Origin: an uncultured Ruminococcus sp.
GTDB lineage: Bacteria > Bacillota > Clostridia > Oscillospirales > Acutalibacteraceae
Length of the DNA stretch: 19,395 nt
NCBI GenBank assembly: GCA_902766585.1
Contig: CACXDV010000262.1
Coordinates: forward strand, 1 to 19,395
Direction: 5' to 3'
Shown: positions 1-5,520 of the stretch, in pieces
How positions within the stretch are numbered: position 1 is the stretch's first letter
Layout of the letters: each line of letters opens with the position of its first letter
Made by a program: the position numbers and the translations under genes
Notes under the pieces: model-generated
The model's input: the letters and a program-made list of their open reading frames with translations, nothing else
Databases searched by the model: none
Told to the model about the DNA's origin: nothing

Positions 1-458
1 AAATGAACGAGGTCCTTATTGATAACTGGAATCGTAAAGTGACAGGTAATGATACAATTTATATTTTGGGAGACCTGCTGTATCGTTCTGCAGATCCGGA
101 AGCGATACTCAAAAGACTTCATGGAAAGAAACATCTGATAATAGGGAATCACGATAATTCATGGATGAAAAAGGTCGATTTGAATAAGTATTTTTTGAGT
201 ACTGCTCTTATGGAAGAAACAACAGACGGAAGGCATAGCTTGACATTATGCCACTATCCCCTTTTTAGCTGGAACCATCAAAGCAGATCATTTATGATAC
301 ACGGCCATATTCACAATGACACTGATCTCGATTTCTGGCCGCTGCTTCTCACAAGAGATAATGTTCTTAATGCAGGTATGGATATAAACGGTTTTCAGCC
401 TGTAACATTTGATGAAATGCTATATAATAACAGAATGTTCAAAAAGCTTCATTCCTGA
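1..458 (+). CDS. Calcineurin-like metallophosphoesterase, 5' end outside the window
   Basis: The visible part reads in frame from base 3 to the TGA at 456-458. It contains the metal-binding motifs of the calcineurin-like phosphoesterase fold: GD (residues 23-24 counted from base 3), GNHD (48-51), CHYP and a C-terminal GHIH. The usual first motif, D-x-H near the N-terminus, is missing because the gene starts upstream. The Met codon at base 3 is therefore probably internal rather than the start. Small single-domain members of this family are metal-dependent phosphodiesterases or phosphatases in the cytoplasm, and the substrate cannot be told from sequence. The HD-domain hydrolase gene follows 52 bases downstream on the same strand and may be cotranscribed. 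Family assignment is confident; function is not. Confidence 0.85.
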   Translation, partial: MNEVLIDNWNRKVTGNDTIYILGDLLYRSADPEAILKRLHGKKHLIIGNHDNSWMKKVDLNKYFLSTALMEETTDGRHSLTLCHYPLFSWNHQSRSFMIHGHIHNDTDLDFWPLLLTRDNVLNAGMDINGFQPVTFDEMLYNNRMFKKLHS

Positions 459-510
459 TAAATAGATCAGATATCGGTGGTAGATTTTGTATAAAAAGGA
501 GTTGTTTATT

Positions 511-951
511 ATGATATATACACAACTTACTAAAAAGGCTATGACAATCTCATTCAACGCTCATAAAAATCAGCTTGACAAAAGCGGTGTGCCTTATGTA
601 TTCCATCCTTTTCATGTTGCAGAACAGATGAAGGATGAATATACTACTTGTGTTGCTCTTATGCATGATATTGTTGAAGACACTCCTGTTACTCTGGAGA
701 ATCTAAGAGAAAACGGTTTTCCTGATGAAATTATAAATGCTATAGATGCCATGACGCACAAAGACGGCGTTCCTTACTTTGATTATATAAAGATAATAAA
801 AAATGATCCCATTGCATCCGCTGTTAAGCTTGCCGATCTGGAACACAATATGGATATTACACGCCTAGATCACCCTACTGAATCAGATTATCAAAGACTC
901 GAAAAATACAAAAAAGCAATTATGATCTTAAAAGATAATTCAGACTCGTAA
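511..951 (+). CDS. Small HD-domain hydrolase of the SpoT/Mesh1 (alarmone hydrolase-like) type
   Basis: This 146-residue protein matches the hydrolase half of RelA/SpoT enzymes with no synthetase domain. Seen: the SGxPYxxHPxxVA segment (His32), MHDIVEDT with His52-Asp53 and Glu56-Asp57, and KLADLEHN with Asp108 and Asn112. These are the positions that hold Mn2+ and the substrate in (p)ppGpp 3'-pyrophosphohydrolases of the Mesh1 / small alarmone hydrolase group. By family knowledge it may remove pyrophosphate from (p)ppGpp or act on a related nucleotide; NADPH phosphatase activity is also known for Mesh1. I chose the ATG at 511 because an AAAGGAG ribosome binding site ends 8 bases upstream; an in-frame TTG at 487 precedes that site. 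A strong terminator lies 50 bases after the stop. Confidence 0.85.
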   Translation: MIYTQLTKKAMTISFNAHKNQLDKSGVPYVFHPFHVAEQMKDEYTTCVALMHDIVEDTPVTLENLRENGFPDEIINAIDAMTHKDGVPYFDYIKIIKNDPIASAVKLADLEHNMDITRLDHPTESDYQRLEKYKKAIMILKDNSDS

Positions 952-1002
952 AAATCAACTAAATAATGACTGTATTCCAGCAGAACATCAGACATAAAAA
1001 TA

Positions 1003-1040
1003 CCCTGTCGGTCATATCAAGTAACCGACAGGGATTTTTT
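1003..1040 (+). terminator. Intrinsic terminator, probably bidirectional
   Basis: A perfect 10-bp inverted repeat (CCCTGTCGGT at 1003-1012, ACCGACAGGG at 1024-1033) with an 11-base loop is followed by A and six Ts. On the minus strand the stem is followed by TATTTTTAT. It lies between convergent genes and can serve both the HD hydrolase (+) and the membrane ORF (-). Confidence 0.9.
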
Positions 1041-1074
1041 ACTATCAAAAAGTAATTAAAAATGTTATCTCATT

Positions 1075-1488
1075 TTATAACTGCTTCTTTTTGTTTATCA
1101 TCAGTCCTATAACGAAAAAGACTACAGCGTAAACAAGTGATGCAACCAATGCCAGAACTATCTTGCCTGCGTCTGCGGGAGGTTCCTGTGCAGTAGCCAT
1201 AAAACTACTCATCCAATAATCTCCGAAATGAAAGTTTCCTAAATGGATTAATCCGTCTCCAATTGTAAAAATCATTGATACGATCATAGGTGCAACGATA
1301 TTAAATGCAATAGAACCACCGGTTTTTCCTACTATAATAGAAATCATATAATAAAGAGCATGGAATCCGATCAAAACAATAAACTGATAGATAATTGAAC
1401 TTATATTATTGCCGGGTTCTCCGCTGCCCCAAAATACACTGCCGATTATAAAGCTGAATAAAGTAGCTGCAACAAACATTATAAACAA
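1075..1488 (-). CDS. Polytopic membrane protein, ABC-2 permease-like C-terminal portion, probably 5'-truncated
   Basis: The 137-residue reading is strongly hydrophobic, with about four membrane segments (residues 1-20, 32-52, 60-78 and 108-131) and a basic KKKQ tail. It resembles the last part of ABC-2-type permeases, but there is no diagnostic motif, so the family is a guess. The first codon available here is a TTG at 1488-1486 that falls inside a hydrophobic segment. The frame stays open upstream to 1533 with no ATG or GTG, and then meets a TAA. No Shine-Dalgarno sequence precedes any possible start. The simplest reading is a gene remnant that has lost its N-terminal part, though a short protein with an unusual start is possible. 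It is convergent with the HD hydrolase gene. Confidence 0.5.
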   Translation of the reverse strand: MFIMFVAATLFSFIIGSVFWGSGEPGNNISSIIYQFIVLIGFHALYYMISIIVGKTGGSIAFNIVAPMIVSMIFTIGDGLIHLGNFHFGDYWMSSFMATAQEPPADAGKIVLALVASLVYAVVFFVIGLMINKKKQL

Positions 1489-1574
1489 AGCAAATAAAAT
1501 GGTTTCATTTGAAAGGAATGTTGTTTCCGGGCATTATTTTTGCTTTGATTCCCTCTTCCTTAGTCGGATTATTT

Positions 1575-1596
1575 ATTTCTATCATACGATAGAAAT
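1575..1596. promoter_or_regulatory. Inverted repeat, possible operator
   Basis: Two 9-base arms (ATTTCTATC and GATAGAAAT) flank a 4-base centre, ATAC. It lies about 30 bases upstream of the -35 box of the DUF2325 operon promoter and could be an upstream regulator site. No known regulator is assigned. Confidence 0.4.
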
Positions 1597-1623
1597 GTCA
1601 TATAAAAATATATCAAACAACTC

Positions 1624-1652
1624 TTGACAAATAGAGTTAGATATGTTAAACT
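1624..1652 (+). promoter_or_regulatory. Sigma-A-type promoter of the DUF2325-DUF3793-flavodoxin operon
   Basis: A perfect TTGACA at 1624-1629 is followed, after 17 bases, by TAAACT at 1647-1652 (four of six matches to TATAAT). The spacer holds GTTAGATAT (1636-1644), which recurs at 1704-1712 inside the downstream palindrome. A regulator binding there would cover the core promoter. Confidence 0.6.
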
Positions 1653-1656
1653 ATCC

Positions 1657-1687
1657 TTGGTCGGATAAAACTGATTTATCTGACCAA
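1657..1687. promoter_or_regulatory. Inverted repeat at the predicted transcript start
   Basis: Arms 1657-1669 and 1675-1687 pair over 13 bp with one G-U and a 5-base loop. It overlaps the expected transcription start. It could be an operator or a 5' hairpin stabilising the mRNA. The left arm begins with TTGGTCGGAT; TTAGTCGGAT at 1560-1569 repeats nine of these ten bases. Confidence 0.5.
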
Positions 1688-1704
1688 TATTTTCAATTTG
1701 TTAG

Positions 1705-1718
1705 TTAGATATATCTAA
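1705..1718. promoter_or_regulatory. Perfect 14-base palindrome upstream of the DUF2325 gene
   Basis: TTAGATATATCTAA is its own reverse complement and lies 20 bases before the start codon. TTAG...CTAA half-sites recall operators of DtxR-type metal regulators, which would suit iron control of a flavodoxin operon. That link is inference. Confidence 0.45.
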
Positions 1719-1738
1719 TTATATAGGTGAGTGATAAT

Positions 1739-2017
1739 ATGAGTGTTGTAATAGTCGGCGGTAATGAATGTATGGTAAGGGAATATACAGAGCTTTGTGA
1801 AAAGTATAAATGCAAGGCAAAGGTCTATCTAAAGATGTGCAGGGGCTTGCAGAATATAGGCAATCCGGATCTTATGGTTCTTTTTACAAATACAATGTCA
1901 CATAAAATGATAAGATGCGCTATGGAAGGAATAAAGCATCTGGATATTCCGGTCGAAAGATCACATAATAGTTCAAAGGCTGCACTCAGGAATATTCTTG
2001 ACAAATACGCAGTATAA
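1739..2017 (+). CDS. DUF2325 family protein
   Basis: The 92-residue protein starts with SVVIVGGNE and contains a KYKCKAKVYLKM segment and a PDLMVLFTNTMSHKM block, the pattern of DUF2325 proteins of Clostridia. It has an alpha/beta look: a hydrophobic first strand followed by a glycine turn, as in nucleotide-binding or receiver-like folds. The biochemical function is unknown to me. I chose the ATG at 1739 because AGGTGA ends 8 bases before it; the in-frame GTG at 1727 overlaps that site. It is the first gene of an operon with DUF3793 (24 bases on) and flavodoxin. I recall this trio near ferrous iron uptake genes in related genomes, which would suggest a role in iron or redox adaptation. Confidence 0.8.
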   Translation: MSVVIVGGNECMVREYTELCEKYKCKAKVYLKMCRGLQNIGNPDLMVLFTNTMSHKMIRCAMEGIKHLDIPVERSHNSSKAALRNILDKYAV

Positions 2018-2041
2018 ATATCTATTCACGGAGGGATGATC

Positions 2042-2593
2042 ATGTCTGAGGAATTACTTGTGAGGCATTGTGCGCCTACTCTTATGGGACTAAAAACGGG
2101 AAATATCTTCTCCTGCCGCTTTGAAACAAAGGAGGATGAGCACCGCAGTCTTACAGAACTGAATCATAAACTTGGTAATAAAGGGATTCGCGTTATACCT
2201 CTCAGGCATCTCAACGGTTCGACACTAATCTATCTTTACAGACCATCAAAGCTAAAGAATGATCTGAGCAATAAAAAGGCTATAGAAATTCTGAATGAAA
2301 TGGGATATGTGAGAAATAGTGCAAATATCTGTCTTGCAGGGCTTATGAAAAAGCTTCGTGAAAGTGAGGATTTTCCGCATGAGATAGGTTTGTTTTTAGG
2401 ATATCCCCCTGAGGATGTTTGCGGTTTTATCAGGAACAAAGGAAGCGGCTGCAAATGTGTCGGCTGTTGGAAGGTCTACGGCGATGCAGAAAAAGCAAAA
2501 AAGACCTTTTTAAAATACAGAAAATGTACTGATTTGTGCTGTTCGCTTGCGGCAAAGGGTTACAGCATTGAGCGAATGGCAGTATCGTGCTGA
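2042..2593 (+). CDS. DUF3793 family protein
   Basis: The 183-residue protein shows the DUF3793 hallmarks: HCAPTLMGLKTGNIF at the N-terminus, a middle region with LIYLYRPSKL, and the conserved block FPHEIGLFLGYPPEDVCGFI, followed by KCVGCWKVYGD and a C-terminal KYRKCTD. It has no membrane segment. Cysteines cluster near the last third (CKCVGC, CTDLCC), so metal or redox chemistry is conceivable, but no catalytic function is established that I know of. The ATG at 2042 is preferred because GGAGGG lies 6 bases upstream; the in-frame ATG at 2036 directly abuts that site. It sits between DUF2325 and flavodoxin, consistent with a single transcript. Confidence 0.8.
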   Translation: MSEELLVRHCAPTLMGLKTGNIFSCRFETKEDEHRSLTELNHKLGNKGIRVIPLRHLNGSTLIYLYRPSKLKNDLSNKKAIEILNEMGYVRNSANICLAGLMKKLRESEDFPHEIGLFLGYPPEDVCGFIRNKGSGCKCVGCWKVYGDAEKAKKTFLKYRKCTDLCCSLAAKGYSIERMAVSC

Positions 2594-2599
2594 CAGGTA

Positions 2600-2621
2600 T
2601 TTAAAGTTTTATGACTTTAAA
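2600..2621 (+). other. Intercistronic hairpin between DUF3793 and flavodoxin genes
   Basis: TTTAAAGT (2600-2607) and ACTTTAAA (2614-2621) form an 8-bp stem with a 6-base loop. No T-run follows, so it is more likely an mRNA processing or stability element than a terminator. Confidence 0.35.
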
Positions 2622-2649
2622 ATAAATCATTTTTGAAAGGATAGTTGTT

Positions 2650-3075
2650 ATGAGTAAAATTGCAGTAGTTTATTGGAGCGGAACAGGCAACACCGAAGCA
2701 ATGGCAAATGCCGTATTGAAAGGTGCTGAGGAAAAAGGAGCAGGAGGAGAGCTTTTTACCGCTGCTGATTTTAATGCAGATATGGTTGAGAGCTTTGACA
2801 GTATAGCATTTGGCTGTCCGTCAATGGGTACCGAGGAATTAGAGGATAGTGAATTTGCGCCGATGTTTGATTCACTCAAAGAAAAACTGAAAGGAAAAAA
2901 GATCGTGCTTTTCGGTTCCTTCGGCTGGGGTGACGGCGAATGGATGAGAAACTGGGAGGAGGATTGTAAAAGCTGCGGTGCTGATTTAGCTGCCGAAAGC
3001 GTTATCTGCAATGATGCTCCCGATGATGATGCTTTAGAAAAATGCAAGGCTTTAGGTGCAGTAATTGCTTCATAA
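2650..3075 (+). CDS. Flavodoxin
   Basis: This 141-residue protein is a short-chain flavodoxin, a soluble FMN-binding electron carrier that often replaces ferredoxin under iron limitation. The phosphate-binding loop WSGTGNTEAMA is at residues 9-19. The FMN ring loops are at about 55-66 (GCPSMGTEELED) and 88-99 (GSFGWGDGEWM). The length is normal for the family and the acidic composition is typical. A GAAAGGAT ribosome binding site lies a few bases before the ATG. It is the last gene of the DUF2325-DUF3793 operon and is followed by a bidirectional terminator. The physiological partner cannot be read from sequence. Confidence 0.93.
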   Translation: MSKIAVVYWSGTGNTEAMANAVLKGAEEKGAGGELFTAADFNADMVESFDSIAFGCPSMGTEELEDSEFAPMFDSLKEKLKGKKIVLFGSFGWGDGEWMRNWEEDCKSCGADLAAESVICNDAPDDDALEKCKALGAVIAS

Positions 3076-3111
3076 AGAATTACTGATTTGAAACAAAACT
3101 GTAGTTTACAC

Positions 3112-3167
3112 AAAAAAGGCAATCAGGATCAAACTGTAAAGTTTTTTTAGATCCTGATTGCTTTTTT
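3112..3167. terminator. Bidirectional intrinsic terminator between flavodoxin and rtcB
   Basis: A perfect 12-bp stem (GCAATCAGGATC at 3119-3130 and GATCCTGATTGC at 3150-3161) is flanked by six As on the left and six Ts on the right. It therefore ends transcription from both convergent genes. Confidence 0.92.
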
Positions 3168-3181
3168 ACCTGTTTACTGAA

Positions 3182-4390
3182 TTATCCTTCACCGCCGGCT
3201 TTGAAATTGTAGATCGGCTTGATTATATCCTCAATATCAGCGGTATCACCGATATTTGATACAATATCATCCATAGTTTTGTATGCCATAGGTGATTCAT
3301 CAATCGTGTCACGGCTGACAGAGGTTGAATATATGCCCTCCATCTGCTTTTTGAATTCCGATAAGGTAAGCGTTGCTCTCGCCTCTCCTCTTGAAAGAAG
3401 TCTGCCTGCCCCATGCGGCGCGGAGCAATTCCAATCCTGATTACCCTTACCTGTACAAATCAGGCTGCCGTCACGCATATTTATGGGAATAAGCAAAACC
3501 TCTCCCTCTTTAGCAGAAACAGCGCCCTTGCGGAGGATCATCTTTTCGGTATCAATATAATTATGAATAGTTGTAAATTGATCTTTTATATGAAGTCCCA
3601 TACCCTTGATGATCTCATTCATCATTGCCTGACGGTTGAGCATTGCATATTCCTGAACGAGCTTCATATCATGGATATACTGCTCAAAAAGATCTCCTTC
3701 GGTATATGCCAGTGGCTTTGGAATATCTGTATGCTTTGTATTAGTAAGCTTTTTCAGTTCCTTCTGTATCTGCTTTTCCTTGCCCTCAGCTTTCATTTTA
3801 GCAATTAATGAATTAATCTCTTCCTCGGAACAGCAATTAAGACGCTTATAAGCTTCCTCCTGGTAATATTTTGCCACTTCAAGTCCCAGATGACGGGAGC
3901 CTGAATGTATAACAATATAAATTGAACTGTCTTCTCCCTTGTCGGCTTCAATAAAATGATTACCTCCGCCGAGTGTACCGAGGCTTTTCTCCGCTCTTAA
4001 TAAATCAATATGGTCAATACAGTAAAGATCAAGCAGTTCAAGCTTTTCCATATAGCGGTGTATCTTCTTTCTGATAGCAAAGCCTGACGGAATTTCTGCT
4101 CTTATCAGTTTATCAAGCTTCTGTACCTCAATAAATGACTCCTTGATACATACTGTTTCCATACCGCATCCTATATCTACTCCAACAAGATTGGGTACGG
4201 CTTTATCAGTTATCGTCATTGTTGTACCTATTGTACAGCCTGCTCCCGCATGAACATCAGGCATTATTCTGATCTGCTGATTTTGTGACATCGGTTGATT
4301 GAGCAGGGTAATTATCTGAGAAACAGCGTTTTCATCTATAACATCGGTAAAGACCTTTGCTGAATTATATTTTCCTCGTAATTCTAACAT
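3182..4390 (-). CDS. rtcB: RNA-splicing ligase RtcB (tRNA/RNA 3'-phosphate ligase)
   Basis: RtcB joins RNA 2',3'-cyclic phosphate or 3'-phosphate ends to 5'-hydroxyl ends using GTP and Mn2+. All active-site ligands are visible (numbering from the ATG at 4390): Cys75 in GVDIGCGM, His145 in GGGNHF, His167 in SGSRHLG, His276 in HNYID, and the guanylylated His326 in CSAPHGAG. At about 402 residues it has the length of bacterial RtcB. I preferred the ATG at 4390 because the AAGGAG at 4407-4402 directly touches the alternative GTG at 4402. No archease, RtcA or RtcR gene is next to it. The gene has a long leader with an upstream ORF and an intrinsic terminator, so expression is probably controlled by premature termination. 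The SGNH gene is divergent. Confidence 0.95.
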   Translation of the reverse strand: MLELRGKYNSAKVFTDVIDENAVSQIITLLNQPMSQNQQIRIMPDVHAGAGCTIGTTMTITDKAVPNLVGVDIGCGMETVCIKESFIEVQKLDKLIRAEIPSGFAIRKKIHRYMEKLELLDLYCIDHIDLLRAEKSLGTLGGGNHFIEADKGEDSSIYIVIHSGSRHLGLEVAKYYQEEAYKRLNCCSEEEINSLIAKMKAEGKEKQIQKELKKLTNTKHTDIPKPLAYTEGDLFEQYIHDMKLVQEYAMLNRQAMMNEIIKGMGLHIKDQFTTIHNYIDTEKMILRKGAVSAKEGEVLLIPINMRDGSLICTGKGNQDWNCSAPHGAGRLLSRGEARATLTLSEFKKQMEGIYSTSVSRDTIDESPMAYKTMDDIVSNIGDTADIEDIIKPIYNFKAGGEG

Positions 4391-4412
4391 AAATATTTTC
4401 ACTCCTTAAAAC

Positions 4413-4444
4413 AAAAAAACACTCCTGCAAAATAGCAGAAGTGT
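4413..4444 (-). terminator. Intrinsic terminator inside the rtcB leader (attenuator)
   Basis: On the minus strand, ACACTTCTGC (4444-4435) pairs with GCAGGAGTGT (4428-4419) over 10 bp with one G-U and a 6-base loop, followed by six more Ts. It ends only 6 bases before the rtcB Shine-Dalgarno (4407-4402) and lies downstream of the only clear promoter. Readthrough is therefore needed for rtcB expression. Confidence 0.85.
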
Positions 4445-4558
4445 ATAGAACACATTATGAAATTGCCGATCCTGAAAGCACAGAAACCCGTGAGAATGTC
4501 CCTGTGCTGTAAGTATTAACGCTTTTTCTCCATGAAACGGCAAATTTCATGCTTCTGC
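4435..4558 (-). promoter_or_regulatory. Candidate antiterminator fold in the rtcB leader
   Basis: Three pairings are visible on the minus strand. GCAGAAG (4558-4552) is the exact complement of CTTCTGC (4441-4435), which is most of the terminator's 5' arm. Just inside it, 4550-4538 pairs with 4468-4457 over 12 bp with one bulged base. Within that, AGCACAG (4508-4502) pairs with CTGTGCT (4483-4477) around an 18-base loop. The outer strand lies in codons 19-26 of the upstream ORF, so a ribosome there would block this fold and free the terminator. It matches no riboswitch class that I recognise. Confidence 0.6.
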
Positions 4559-4614
4559 CCGAATATTTGACTGTTATTGTATGTATATAATGCTTTTCTG
4601 TTGAGTATGGTCAT
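4516..4614 (-). CDS. 32-codon upstream ORF in the rtcB leader (candidate leader peptide)
   Basis: ATG at 4614-4612 runs to TAA at 4518-4516 and encodes 32 residues beginning MTILNRKALYTYNN and ending FMEKKR. GGTGA at 4624-4620, 5 bases before the ATG, is a plausible ribosome binding site. The ORF begins about 26 bases after the predicted transcription start and ends before the attenuator hairpins. Its product is basic, with no membrane segment or known domain, so the act of translation may matter more than the peptide. Codons 19-26 overlap the strand that can sequester the terminator. Translation is inferred only from start, stop and ribosome binding site. Confidence 0.5.
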   Translation of the reverse strand: MTILNRKALYTYNNSQIFGQKHEICRFMEKKR

Positions 4615-4646
4615 GAAACTCACCCTTTCTTAAATTTAGTGCTTTC

Positions 4647-4675
4647 ATAATACAACCTTAAAATAAGTTTGTCAA
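4647..4675 (-). promoter_or_regulatory. Sigma-A promoter of rtcB
   Basis: On the minus strand TTGACA (4675-4670) and TATTAT (4652-4647) are separated by exactly 17 bases. The transcript should start near 4640, giving a leader of about 250 bases before the rtcB ATG. Confidence 0.85.
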
Positions 4676-4693
4676 GCATTTTTTCATATTTTA

Positions 4694-4723
4694 TTGCAAA
4701 TTTATATATTTTTTTGATATAAT
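4694..4723 (+). promoter_or_regulatory. Sigma-A promoter of the SGNH hydrolase gene
   Basis: TTGCAA (4694-4699), an 18-base spacer ending in TGA, and a perfect TATAAT (4718-4723) make an extended -10 promoter. It is back to back with the rtcB promoter; the two -35 boxes lie 18 bases apart. Together with the rtcB leader these elements account for the 350-base gap between the two genes. Confidence 0.75.
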
Positions 4724-4756
4724 TGTAGATATTAGAATAGAAAGGAGTTTCTTTAT

Positions 4757-5428
4757 ATGAAATGGATATCCGTACTCGGTGATTCTATCTGTACCTTTGA
4801 AGGATATAATGCTAAAGGATATTATGTCTATTATGATAAAGCTATTAAACAGGAAAACGGAATTAAAAGCGTAAGCGATACATGGTGGCATAAAGTAATT
4901 AATTACCTTGATGGACAGCTTTGCGTAAATAATTCATATGCCGGAAGTACAGTAACCGGAGCTGATTTTCCCTCGGCTTCAAGTGAATTAAGAATAAATG
5001 ACCTGAGTGATACTTTACATAAACCTGATATTATCCTTATTGCAATGGGATTTAATGATTACGCTTTTGGAATAGAGACAAAAGGAAGCGGAGATGTATC
5101 ATCGTTTGATTATGCTTTTGGATATATGCTTGATAAAATATCCTTACGTTACCCGAATACAGAACTTATATGCAGCACTATCCCCAAAGGATTTGTAAAG
5201 GATTTTTCTAATAGCTTATTCCCTATGGATTTTGTAAAATATGATATTTCCAAATACAATGATATAATAAGAAGCTCCTGCCAGCAAAGAAATATCAGGC
5301 TTGCAGATATAGCATCGCTCGGAACCGGTTTTGAAACCCTTGACGGTGTACATCCTACTGCAGAAGGACATAAAACTATTGCAGAAATGTGGATAAACTC
5401 TCTTGAGAAAAACAGCTTTACAGAATAA
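4757..5428 (+). CDS. SGNH/GDSL-family hydrolase
   Basis: The 223-residue protein carries the four SGNH blocks in order: GDSICTF near residues 8-14 (catalytic Ser10), NSYAGS (block II Gly), GFND (block III) and DGVHPTAEGH near the C-terminus with the catalytic Asp-x-x-His. It lacks a signal peptide, so it is probably cytoplasmic. Family members are esterases, lipases or carbohydrate deacetylases, and the substrate cannot be predicted here. A clear AAAGGAG lies upstream of the ATG. It is transcribed away from rtcB and precedes the macro-domain gene, which has its own possible promoter. Confidence 0.9.
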   Translation: MKWISVLGDSICTFEGYNAKGYYVYYDKAIKQENGIKSVSDTWWHKVINYLDGQLCVNNSYAGSTVTGADFPSASSELRINDLSDTLHKPDIILIAMGFNDYAFGIETKGSGDVSSFDYAFGYMLDKISLRYPNTELICSTIPKGFVKDFSNSLFPMDFVKYDISKYNDIIRSSCQQRNIRLADIASLGTGFETLDGVHPTAEGHKTIAEMWINSLEKNSFTE

Positions 5429-5436
5429 AACAATTC

Positions 5437-5466
5437 ATTATTAGTGAATAAGTAATAATCATTTTT
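5437..5466 (+). terminator. Weak possible terminator after the SGNH gene
   Basis: ATTATTA (5437-5443) and TAATAAT (5453-5459) can pair, and five Ts follow shortly after. The stem is all A-T, so termination would be inefficient at best. Confidence 0.3.
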
Positions 5467-5467
5467 A

Positions 5468-5497
5468 TTGAACATATATAATGATTTCTTTTATAAA
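5468..5497 (+). promoter_or_regulatory. Possible promoter of the macro-domain gene
   Basis: TTGAAC (5468-5473) and TATAAA (5492-5497) are spaced by 18 bases, 23 bases before the start codon. This is a fair but not strong match. Confidence 0.45.
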
Positions 5498-5520
5498 TAC
5501 AAATAGAAAGGAAATTTAAG

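Noticed and set aside
2670..3122. 150-residue open frame opposite the flavodoxin gene
   Set aside because: It is serine/proline-rich low-complexity reading antisense to a clear flavodoxin, with no ribosome binding site of its own and running through the terminator stem.
3413..3808. 131-residue plus-strand open frame inside rtcB
   Set aside because: It is antisense to the conserved RtcB core and matches no family; it is a by-product of the codon use of rtcB.
4413..4640. T-box riboswitch or Y RNA / tRNA-like element in the rtcB leader
   Set aside because: The conserved T-box antiterminator sequence and a specifier loop are not present, and I could not draw a tRNA-like cloverleaf or a Y RNA stem. 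The small ORF plus competing hairpins explains the region better.
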